Assembly (NCBI GenBank): GCA_965223755.1
Contig: CBDCXF010000002.1
Location: 1,116,001 to 1,180,000 of the forward strand
Length of the DNA: 64,000 bases
DNA from: CBDCXF01 sp965223755
Lineage (GTDB): Bacteria > Acidobacteriota > Thermoanaerobaculia > Multivoradales > JAHEKO01
Reading direction: 5' to 3'
Shown: positions 8,363-15,361 of the stretch, piece after piece
How the letters are laid out: every line of letters begins with the position of its first letter
Numbering within the stretch: position 1 is the stretch's first letter
Notes under the pieces: generated by a model
The model's input: only the letters and a program-made list of their open reading frames with translations
What the model was told of the DNA's origin: nothing
Databases searched by the model: none
Translations under genes and position numbers: made by a program

Positions 8363-9373
8363 CTAGCTACGTCTAGCTACTTTGTTGGCAAAGATCGAGA
8401 TCAGACCACCAAGCATCACGTAGCCAAGCACAACCTCCGCAGCCACCCAGAAAGCGGCCCATGAGGTCTTAGGCAGCACATCACCAAAGCCAAGCGTGGT
8501 GAAGGTGACAACGCTGTAATACAGGTAGGTTGAAAGCTCGTCGCCAACCAGCTCTTTTACCGTGAAAGCGTCTTCGCCCATCCGCCAGAAAAGCAATCCA
8601 AAACCGATGGCGATGGCGATCGACCACAGAGCCCATCTCCACATCGACCGTCCGTAATCGCTAACCAGCCACCATATCCAGGCAACCTTCGGGTGTTCAT
8701 ACTGAAACTCCTCGATGTACGCCTGATCCAGTAAGTGTCGCACGAACCTCTGGCTTCCGTAGCAGCCTTCAAGGCGAACACCCACGCCGCGCAACTGAGG
8801 GCGGCGCGTAAAACGCGGTCGTACGGGTAACTGCGGTCGATCTTCGTCGTTCACGTTTGGCCATGCGTGCATCCATTTGAGCCACCTCGCGAATGTTCTC
8901 CATAAGAAGTTTGCAAAGCTCGCGCTTTTGTACGTGACGGCAGTGACATTCGTTTTTCGTATATCTGCACCTTGAAGGTCCGCCCCTTCAAGGTGGCTCC
9001 AAGCGAGTACCGCCTCCTCGAGATCTGCGTCCGCAAGCACCGCCGCCTCAAGATGGGCCTGCCAGAGCTTTGCCCCCTTAAGATAACTCCAAATGAGTAT
9101 AGCCTCCTCAAGATGTGCCCCCTGGAGAAACACAGCCTCCAGATGGGCACTCTTTAGCGCCGCCCTCTCAAGACGGACTTTCCTGAGACTTACGTGCGCA
9201 TCAGGGCTGCCCATGCTCGAAAGCAGAGGTGACCCAGGGTACGTGGACTTGATGTGCTCCAGGCGGAAATCTGCCTTCGACAAATCAATCAATTCTTCGG
9301 GGTTCTTCGCACGCCATTCGTTCCACGCATCGACACCTTCGTTCACCAAGCGCTCGTATTGCTCCTTGTTCAT
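8363..9373 (-). CDS. Pentapeptide-repeat protein fused to a two-helix potassium-type ion channel
   Basis: 336 residues. The N-terminal third holds pentapeptide repeats of the A(D/H)LxxA type (about residues 65-160: AHLEAVFLQGAHLEEA, ADADLEEAVLA, GADLQGADI), which fold as a right-handed quadrilateral helix. The C-terminal part has one membrane helix (about 245-265), a pore loop with the potassium-filter-like signature TLGFGD (about 293-298) and a last helix to the C-terminus, that is, an Ion_trans_2 channel module. The start is an ATG at 9371-9373 with a weak ribosome site. It probably forms a tetrameric membrane channel with a cytoplasmic pentapeptide domain; ligand unknown. It sits in the tRNA-associated accessory region next to another unknown minus-strand gene. 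Confidence 0.85.
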   Translation of the reverse strand: MNKEQYERLVNEGVDAWNEWRAKNPEELIDLSKADFRLEHIKSTYPGSPLLSSMGSPDAHVSLRKVRLERAALKSAHLEAVFLQGAHLEEAILIWSYLKGAKLWQAHLEAAVLADADLEEAVLAWSHLEGADLQGADIRKTNVTAVTYKSASFANFLWRTFARWLKWMHAWPNVNDEDRPQLPVRPRFTRRPQLRGVGVRLEGCYGSQRFVRHLLDQAYIEEFQYEHPKVAWIWWLVSDYGRSMWRWALWSIAIAIGFGLLFWRMGEDAFTVKELVGDELSTYLYYSVVTFTTLGFGDVLPKTSWAAFWVAAEVVLGYVMLGGLISIFANKVARRS

Positions 9374-9492
9374 CTAGCCACCATCTCTCTGTCGCACCAG
9401 GGGGTGCAAATTGGAGACAAGGATTGTAGCTCGCGGCTGATCGCGCTTGGACCACAGGAGCTTCAACCCGACGAGAGGGCTAGGCCTGCGTT

Positions 9493-10140
9493 CTACGCTG
9501 CAAGCTTCTCGGCGAGGTGCTCGGTTAGCCTCGCTGCCACTTTCATGACAACGCCCTTCTCGTCGTTTGTGAGTGAGTCTTCCATCAACACGCGTATCGC
9601 GTGTAGCTTGAAACGATCGAAGTCATCGTCCAACGGCATGAGCACTGACACAAGCCTCTCTTGCTTCTCTGTGTTGTAGCCATCGGGTGCTTCTCCCGCG
9701 AGAAGCAAGGTGACGGTGTCCACGACTTCTAACAGGAGTTCGGCGCCTCCACGTTTTGCTTCCTCGTCCTCTTCTTGGCGCTCTTTGTAGTCCGCCCAGA
9801 ACTTTTCATCTTTGATCTTTCTCTGCCTGTTGTTTGACTCCACTTGTTCCGCGGTTAGCGTCGCGTGCTCGTCGATGAATTCGATGAGAGGTTCAACCTG
9901 CTCCAGTCCATAGTCAGCAGTACTAGCGAGCTCCCAGGCCAAAGGTTGGTCGTAGTGAGCAGGGTCTTCCTCGGTTACGCCCATCGCGTGGTCGCCTCGC
10001 TTATAGCCGTCGGTATCCTTGAGGCTTTCGATCACATTCGAGAAGTCGCTGCGCAGTGCAACAAGCTTTTCCTTCGCTTCGATGAGCTGCTCTTTGGCGC
10101 GGTCTTCCGGTGTCACGGACGTATTCGTTTTCTTCGACAT
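9493..10140 (-). CDS. Unknown acidic, helix-rich cytoplasmic protein
   Basis: 215 residues, no signal peptide or membrane segment. It is rich in Glu, Lys and Ala with several amphipathic helices (DRAKEQLIEAKEKLVALRSD near the N-terminus; RLTEHLAEKLAA at the end), so coiled-coil or helical-bundle folding is likely. An AAGGAGAT site precedes the ATG at 10138-10140, which makes it a credible gene. No family recognised. It lies about 120 bp upstream of the pentapeptide channel on the same strand and may be expressed with it. Confidence 0.7.
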   Translation of the reverse strand: MSKKTNTSVTPEDRAKEQLIEAKEKLVALRSDFSNVIESLKDTDGYKRGDHAMGVTEEDPAHYDQPLAWELASTADYGLEQVEPLIEFIDEHATLTAEQVESNNRQRKIKDEKFWADYKERQEEDEEAKRGGAELLLEVVDTVTLLLAGEAPDGYNTEKQERLVSVLMPLDDDFDRFKLHAIRVLMEDSLTNDEKGVVMKVAARLTEHLAEKLAA

Positions 10141-10259
10141 ATCTCATCTCCTTGGGCAGTACCCAGTTGCGGCTCATGTTGAGCCAGTGAACAGACGAGC
10201 CTAAAGAGCCGAAAATGCCCCGAAATCGAGCCCCGTGGTTGCACATAGGTTGCACGACC

Positions 10260-10279
10260 ACTTAGATAATTGTCTAAGT
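10260..10279. repeat. AT-rich 7-bp inverted repeat at island edge
   Basis: ACTTAGA at 10260-10266 and TCTAAGT at 10273-10279 around a 6-nt spacer, in an AT-rich patch 36 bp before the displaced tRNA-Arg fragment. Function unknown; it could be a recombinase or regulator site. Confidence 0.4.
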
Positions 10280-10314
10280 TATTGATTAATAGTTTCTTGT
10301 GGGTATTACTGGCG

Positions 10315-10393
10315 CGGCCTCCGGAGCCGTAGGTCAGGGCTTCTGGGACATCGCGCTTCTTGCGGGCTCGAAGCGCTCAGGTCGCGAATCCGA
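10315..10393. repeat. Displaced tRNA-Arg(CCG) fragment fused to R1 copy 2
   Basis: 10315-10339 is identical over 25 bp to 7197-7221, the anticodon-arm-to-T-arm part of tRNA-Arg(CCG). Instead of continuing into the T-loop it runs straight into R1 copy 2 (10336-10393), sharing GGG at the join. It cannot form a tRNA. It marks a candidate attachment-site scar or recombination joint about 3.1 kb from the tRNA. The 10141-10473 gap holds nothing else I recognise. Confidence 0.8.
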
Positions 10394-10473
10394 TCTGGGT
10401 TGAACGGGTAGTCTTAGTGATGGCGATCTGTTCAGTGAATATTGGATGGCAGATGTGTAAAGTACCCAAGTTC

Positions 10474-11307
10474 ATGCCTAGAGTGACTACTACTGCGGCG
10501 GTGTGGCTCGCGCTGCTCCTGCCATCGGGTCCCGCGCAAACTCAAGAGCCACCTCCCACCGAACCCAAAACTGGTCTTGAACTGGCGCGCACCGGGCGCA
10601 ACGATAGCCGACATTTCGAACGCCCAGACTCGTTAGAGCTCCTCATGCGTGATCTGAAGACCTTGCCGGTGTCGGGAATTCAAAAAGAAGCAATCGAGGC
10701 CGCAGCGCACGCATATCGAGTCGGTAAGGGTGGGAGAGAGCGCCACGACGGCGCAGTCCATATTGCAAATATCTTTTACGAACTAACAGGGGCAAGTGAG
10801 GAGCCCGAGATCATCGATCGGTCATATGCCTGGTCCTTGTACTGGCTTCAGGTAGCACTAGAGTTCAGGGACAGAAAGGCTGCGAGACAGCTCTTTGCAG
10901 AGGTAGAGAAAGAATTCGAGGACTGGGCAACGAGTGAAGCCTTGACTTCTCAAGGCGAAGCGCAGCCCCAATGCATTGATCCTCCACTTAGAGTCGGAGG
11001 GTCATTAGTCAGGCCAGAGAAGCTCTATTCTCCGACGCCGAGGTACACGGCGATAGCTGAAAAAGCCAGGATTCACGGAATCGTCATTATCGAAGGAATA
11101 GTTGACTTGACGGGGCGGTTCGTACCGCAACAAGTAGTAAAGGGCTTGCCGATGGGCTTAGATGGGACAGCCCTTGAAGCGGCAAAAATGTCGAGGTTTA
11201 CGTTGGCAACTATAGAAGAGCAACCGGTATGCGTGTTTCTTCCGTATGTGGTCGGTTTCCAGATCGTCGAAGAGCGAGAAATACCGTCGCCTGATTGGAA
11301 GTTTTGA
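10474..11307 (+). CDS. Exported TonB C-terminal-domain protein
   Basis: 277 residues from the ATG at 10474, which starts a signal peptide (TTTAAVWLALLLPSGPAQTQ). Upstream in-frame ATGs at 10453 and 10360 exist; none has a good ribosome site. The middle is helical. The C-terminal 85 residues (from ARIHGIVIIEGIVDLTGR) match the TonB C-terminal fold: beta strand, Gly turn, then ALEAAKMSRFTLATIEEQPV and a final strand. Lacking a transmembrane anchor and proline-rich linker, it is not a classical TonB energy transducer. It is more like the soluble TonB-C domain proteins common in Acidobacteriota. Confidence 0.65.
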   Translation: MPRVTTTAAVWLALLLPSGPAQTQEPPPTEPKTGLELARTGRNDSRHFERPDSLELLMRDLKTLPVSGIQKEAIEAAAHAYRVGKGGRERHDGAVHIANIFYELTGASEEPEIIDRSYAWSLYWLQVALEFRDRKAARQLFAEVEKEFEDWATSEALTSQGEAQPQCIDPPLRVGGSLVRPEKLYSPTPRYTAIAEKARIHGIVIIEGIVDLTGRFVPQQVVKGLPMGLDGTALEAAKMSRFTLATIEEQPVCVFLPYVVGFQIVEEREIPSPDWKF

Positions 11308-11563
11308 AACCACCTCCAACAAGAGATGTAAGTTCGGTGCGGATGCCAAACGTGCTCTCTTACAGGGATCCAGACAACCGCCAATAGCACCAGTGCTCAG
11401 AACTCGCTGGTCAATGAAACTATGACGTTTGTGACGGTGGGTGCAGGTTCATCCGGAGGTACCAGTGCAAGCACAGCACCAAGAGTACATTGCGATCAAG
11501 AAAGGGGAGGGCAGGGATCGAGTCCCGAACTTCGCCATCTCTCAGGCCTTTTAGGATCAAAGG

Positions 11564-12208
11564 ATGCAGAAACAGATTCAACTCCCCATCTGTTTGGTGA
11601 CGCTTTTGGTTCTCGGTGCCTGTACGCCATTTGTGTACCGTGGTGGACCGCCCAAGTTCAGTTTGCACTGGAACGATCAATCTGAAGAGTCAGGGGTCTT
11701 TGAGAATCAAGAGAGGGTCCTCGTATTGCCGATGTGGACGGTTCAAACTGGAATAGGAGATCCGATGGATCCCTTGTCGCCTAGACTTTTGGTGGGTCCC
11801 CCAATTGTCAGCAACGGGCTTAGCTATCGAGATGCGGTGGCGGAAGTAAGACGCGGTCCCTTTGGCATCGGAATGTGGATAGTGCTCGGCCCCCATTTTG
11901 GGACGAATATCGGGCGCACCGTCTTGTTTCATGACTTCGTTGCCATAGGTGAGTCGGGCGTTGTTACTTCAAAAGGTGGGCAGCGGGGGAATGTTGGACC
12001 AATGTGGCTCTCGGAACTACACCAACTCCTGGTTGGCCGGAAATCGCTCGAGACGTTTCTCGACAGATATTCAGGAGTAGATGGCGACTACAGACGTCGC
12101 CCTGATGGCGTGAAGGCGTACAAAGGTCGATCCCATCGTGAGGAGATTGTTGGTTTTCTGAACTCGATTCCTACCGAAGGGCAGAACCGCGATCAGTGGA
12201 TTGAGTAG
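11564..12208 (+). CDS. Predicted lipoprotein of unknown function
   Basis: 214 residues with a lipoprotein signal peptide: basic MQKQ start, hydrophobic core and lipobox LVLGAC near residue 20. The mature part has no recognised domain. AGGATC upstream of the ATG at 11564 is a plausible ribosome site. Codon use is less GC-biased than in the flanking core genes, in keeping with the accessory region. No obvious partner gene. Confidence 0.6.
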   Translation: MQKQIQLPICLVTLLVLGACTPFVYRGGPPKFSLHWNDQSEESGVFENQERVLVLPMWTVQTGIGDPMDPLSPRLLVGPPIVSNGLSYRDAVAEVRRGPFGIGMWIVLGPHFGTNIGRTVLFHDFVAIGESGVVTSKGGQRGNVGPMWLSELHQLLVGRKSLETFLDRYSGVDGDYRRRPDGVKAYKGRSHREEIVGFLNSIPTEGQNRDQWIE

Positions 12209-12275
12209 CCAAGTTTGAAATCTGGGTGTACTCATTGCCTGGGTTGTTCGCTGGAAGGATTTCGACGGATAACTG

Positions 12276-12436
12276 AGCCCAAAACCACTTTCGGTGACTA
12301 CACCCTGACACTCAATTGCAGTACTGGAGCCCCGAAGGGCTTCTGGGACGTCGCGCTTCTCGCAGGCTCGAAGCACTCAGGTCACGAATTCCGCAACCGT
12401 AAAACGGTCGTGCATTGCGCGATGAGCAACCCGACG
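12276..12436. repeat. R1 copy 3, R2 and a remnant also found near 8170
   Basis: 12336-12393 is R1 copy 3. It is followed by a segment (12391-12436, CCGCAACCGTAAAAC... then GATGAGCAACCCGA) that matches 7327-7371, so R1 and R2 occur in the opposite order to the copy behind the tRNA. 12276-12322 resembles 8170-8230 both in DNA and in one frame (EPKTTFGDYTLTLNCS versus EPRTTSNSDDNYSLTLYCS). No intact gene in 12209-12565. Confidence 0.7.
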
Positions 12437-12565
12437 AGCCTCGGCCGAAACCGGACGTATTTGAGGACCACCGACCGCGATCCGATTCGACCGCGGACTC
12501 CAATAACTTCGTCACTGTATTCGCACTGACTGCTAGTTGGTCGGGCTCTCTTCTAGCCAAAGACC

Positions 12566-13592
12566 TTAATCTTCATCGTCTGTAGGCGCTAGCGGTTGTG
12601 TAGTTTCAGGGTAAACAACGATGTGTCTTGAGGCGAGAGCCTGCCAGTATGCTGTCCAGCCGTTCCGGGTAGGATGAAGTGAGTTGGCAGATGGCACAGG
12701 TTCTGGGGGGCCCAATGAGTGGTAGGCGACATCGTTTATGGTCCTCGTCCAATCAAACGGATCCCAGAGGCAGGCTCCCCCCGCGGCAAAAAAGGGGTCA
12801 ACATCGATGAAAAGGACCGATGCTTCCACGGCATCGTCGGCGAGTTGAATTGCATCGGCGACAGCGGAATTCAAGCGCCCTGCCTGATCGTCAAAGAAGA
12901 GGGCCTCCCCTCCGCTTATGCCTGTCATTCCAGGACAAGCCAGGGCGAACGGGGGTATGTTGGACAGTACAAGCGGTTGCAGCAGTCTAGGGTAGCCCAG
13001 AACTACAATAGTTGAGTCGGGCCACTGCAACCCCATTTGGACTAAGGTCTGGGTAAGGTTGAACCGGATCCCGTCCAGCGATTCCTTGCTAAGCGTGTAG
13101 TTTTTGGGGTCCGCGATATGACAATCCTCTCGTATATCATGCTCCAGGCACTCCCTGATCGCTTTAGGCCATGTAAGGCCATTCTCGGTCCTTACATCGT
13201 TGCCGCCGATAGTCATAACAAAAAGAGTTCCATTACCTGTGGCCGGAACATGCGGGAGGACAGCGTTTTAATTGTCCGTTGAGATCTGCGATTTCGGCTC
13301 CCCCGCAAGATTCGAACAACGCCGTGACTTGTTTTCCACGGTCTTCGTATTCTTTCCGCAGCCTAGCAACAGGGACAACAGAGTAGTCCTGGTATGTAGG
13401 GTTACCGCAATAAAGGGATGCAGGGTCCAGCGTAGGAGGGTCTCCCGGAAGGACTCCGAAGCCAGTACTGTAAGAGTCCCCAAGTTGTACCAGATAGGGG
13501 TAGTAGCGGTAATAGGCTCGGTTCACATCGGACAATGCTTGAGTTGCGATCAGGCACACCGATATTCCGACGATTAGCTTGAGCTGCTTCAT
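12566..13592 (-). pseudogene. SGNH/GDSL-type hydrolase interrupted by a single-base frameshift
   Basis: Two adjacent minus-strand frames form one secreted SGNH hydrolase. The first (13592 down to about 13260, ATG at 13590-13592 with AGGAGG upstream) has a signal peptide (KLIVGISVCLIATQA) and the GDS block QLGDSYSTGFG. The second carries TIGGNDV (block III) and NSLHPTRNGW (the Ser-x-His catalytic end). Removing one base from the AAAAC run at about 13264-13270 joins them as ...NGQLKAVLPHVPATGNG... up to GGNDV, restoring an uninterrupted domain of about 340 residues. It is either a recent pseudogene or a sequencing error. The likely activity was ester or lipid hydrolysis outside the cytoplasm. 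Confidence 0.8.
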
Positions 13593-14209
13593 GTTCCTCC
13601 TTGCTTGAATCAGATTTCTTTGAGTTCTCATCGCCGAGTCAAAAGCCAAGCGATCTTCCTAGTAGAGAAGGCGTCGCCGCGGGGCGCATTCCCTCAATAG
13701 TTGCCGGAGGACCGTTTCGACGTTGCTAGACCAAAGCAGGTCGAAGAACTTAGAAACACTGCCAAGGGCAGGAAGCAGACGACTGATCCTCTAGGAAAGC
13801 GCGAGTGAGTTGGTGAATCTTGGGCGCTGGAATTCAGTCAGCTTTTAGTAGATAGGCAGCCAGTCGAGCGTTTTTTTTGGGGAAATATCCGGACCTGGGC
13901 TGTGGCCATAAGTCGAATCTTCACTTTGCGGCAGCCATTGGGGCTGGGAACACCGACACTCACAATGGGGAGCCACGGGCGTTGCTTTTTTCGTGGTCCC
14001 GGTGAGTGGCGGTGCAGTCGTGTTCGATGCACACGCCAAAAACAAAGCCGCAGTAGCTAATAGCAACTCCGTTCTGGATATCGATATAACGCTAGGTTAA
14101 ATGAGGACCACACAAAGGTGGTTCCCCAGAACACGTTCTGACTCTGAGTCAAATGTCTCCTTTTTCAGCATGCCTCTCTCACTGGACTCATATATATTCC
14201 GCCCCAGCT
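13593..14209. other. Gene-poor stretch with one doubtful lipoprotein frame and a palindrome
   Basis: A minus-strand frame at 13845-14066 begins with TTG and looks like a 73-residue lipoprotein (LATAALFLACAS, then Pro/Thr/Cys-rich). Its start and ribosome site are poor, so I do not call it. A perfect 13-bp palindrome TGACTCTGAGTCA sits at 14139-14151, about 60 bp before the next gene. Nothing else recognised. Confidence 0.4.
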
Positions 14210-14620
14210 ATGGCGTTCACTCTTGCGACGGAACTGCAGGAAGCTTGTATCGACGCGGTGACGATGATCGCGACGGGTAGGGCGAATGTGCGTTCGAGGA
14301 TTCACAGCGCTCCGCATGAGAATCACGGGGATTTGCACGTCGAAGTGACGCTCAAGCCGGGGATGAGTGCCTCGGTCGCGGTGTCCAAGGGCGGTTCTTT
14401 GAGGTTTACATCGACGGTTGATTCGGGCGAGGTGTTCTTGGGTGAGCCTTCGCATTTGACTGAAGATCAGAAAGTGCAGGAGGTGTCGCGGCGGGTCGAG
14501 TCCTTTGTGCGCGAACGTTCGATTTACCTGCGCAACGAACAGGGTTGGATTTCGCGCTTGCTTCGTTGGACGGGGATCTGTGTCCACAGTGACGCGCACT
14601 CGGCTGCTCCGCAGCACTGA
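14210..14620 (+). CDS. Hypothetical protein
   Basis: 136 residues from the ATG at 14210 (an ATG at 14153 would add 19 unlikely residues). No signal peptide or membrane helix, no family recognised. A beta-rich centre (DLHVEVTLKPGMSASVAVSK, then SLRFTSTVDSG) is followed by a charged helix (EDQKVQEVSRRVESFVRERS). Its 3' end overlaps the start of the CPBP protease gene, so the two are probably co-transcribed and translationally coupled. Confidence 0.5.
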   Translation: MAFTLATELQEACIDAVTMIATGRANVRSRIHSAPHENHGDLHVEVTLKPGMSASVAVSKGGSLRFTSTVDSGEVFLGEPSHLTEDQKVQEVSRRVESFVRERSIYLRNEQGWISRLLRWTGICVHSDAHSAAPQH

Positions 14621-15218
14621 GCTTGTATCGGTCTTTGGGCTGGCGCCTCTTGCGCTGGCATATCTGGCCGCGCAACCTCCGGTCATTTTGCCGCTGCTGA
14701 TCGCCGGAGCCGTTTGTCTGGTTGTACTGCTGCGGGACAAGAATTTCAATCGCTCCAACCTTTGGCGCGGTTCGGAGATCCCCAAAGCATTGCCTGGAAT
14801 CTTGCTGCGTTGGGCAATCGGATGGGTGGTTCTGACCGTAGTGACATTGTGGTTGGCTCCCGAGTGGTTGTTTGCGTTCCCGCGCCAGGCGCCGCAGATG
14901 TGGCTGTTGGTGATGACGCTCTATCCGCTTCTATCGGCTTGGCCGCAGGAGGTGATTTTCCGGGCCTTCTTTGTCCATCGCTACAGACGGCTACTCGGCC
15001 CGGCGTTGGTGATCGTCGGAGCGATGGCTTTTGCTTGGGCTCATATCTTGTTTCGCAATTGGGTGGCGGTGGTGCTGTCGTTTCCGGCCGGATTGCTCTT
15101 CATGACGACTTACCGGAAGCATCGATCCTTGGCTTGTGCGACACTCGAACACGCTTTGTGGGGCGATCTCATTTTTACGGTCGGGATCGGGCGGTATTTC
15201 TACGCTGGCAGTCAGTAG
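14580..15218 (+). CDS. CPBP-family intramembrane metalloprotease
   Basis: About 212 residues from a GTG at 14580 (GTG at 14589 is an alternative), overlapping the upstream gene. It is an integral membrane protein with several helices. It carries the three CPBP (CAAX protease/Abi) motifs in order: QEVIFRAFF (family EExxxR, here Q in place of the first Glu), FAWAH (FxxxH) and HALWGD (HxxxN/D). These residues bind zinc and cleave within membranes. Bacterial members act in protein maturation, bacteriocin self-immunity or unknown roles. The loss of the first Glu of the EE pair is notable, though variants with one Glu occur in the family. Confidence 0.8.
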   Translation: MSTVTRTRLLRSTELVSVFGLAPLALAYLAAQPPVILPLLIAGAVCLVVLLRDKNFNRSNLWRGSEIPKALPGILLRWAIGWVVLTVVTLWLAPEWLFAFPRQAPQMWLLVMTLYPLLSAWPQEVIFRAFFVHRYRRLLGPALVIVGAMAFAWAHILFRNWVAVVLSFPAGLLFMTTYRKHRSLACATLEHALWGDLIFTVGIGRYFYAGSQ

Positions 15219-15285
15219 ACGGGCAGTTAGCAGACTGGCAGCTAGTAGACGGGCAATTGGTACATTGGCAATTAGATTGGCAACT
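15206..15285. repeat. Degenerate CAG/ACTGG tandem repeat at a gene end
   Basis: A decayed array of units such as CAGTTAGCAGACTGG, CAGCTAGTAGACGGG and CAATTGGTACATTGG. It starts inside the last codons of the CPBP gene and runs into the gap before the phosphatase gene. It resembles the heptameric arrays elsewhere in the window. Confidence 0.6.
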
Positions 15286-15361
15286 AGCCTTGCGGCGGAG
15301 TTTCTGCCGCTGTGCCCCGCAGAATTGACACAATGGAACTCAGTTTGCGTAGCGTAGGTCT

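Noticed and set aside
8167..8376. 69-residue frame at 8167-8376
   Set aside because: No start signal, overlaps the channel gene end and resembles a remnant at 12276; treated as decayed sequence.
10474..11307. Classical TonB energy transducer
   Set aside because: The C-terminal fold matches, but there is no N-terminal anchor, no Pro-rich linker and no ExbBD nearby.
7247..12436. Integron cassette array with R1 as attC
   Set aside because: Genes between copies face different directions, R1 is not an inverted repeat with the GTTRRRY/RYYYAAC ends, and no IntI is seen.
14505..14579. Longer N-terminus of the CPBP protease
   Set aside because: The extra residues overlap the upstream gene deeply and do not resemble a membrane-protein leader; GTG at 14580 or 14589 fits better.
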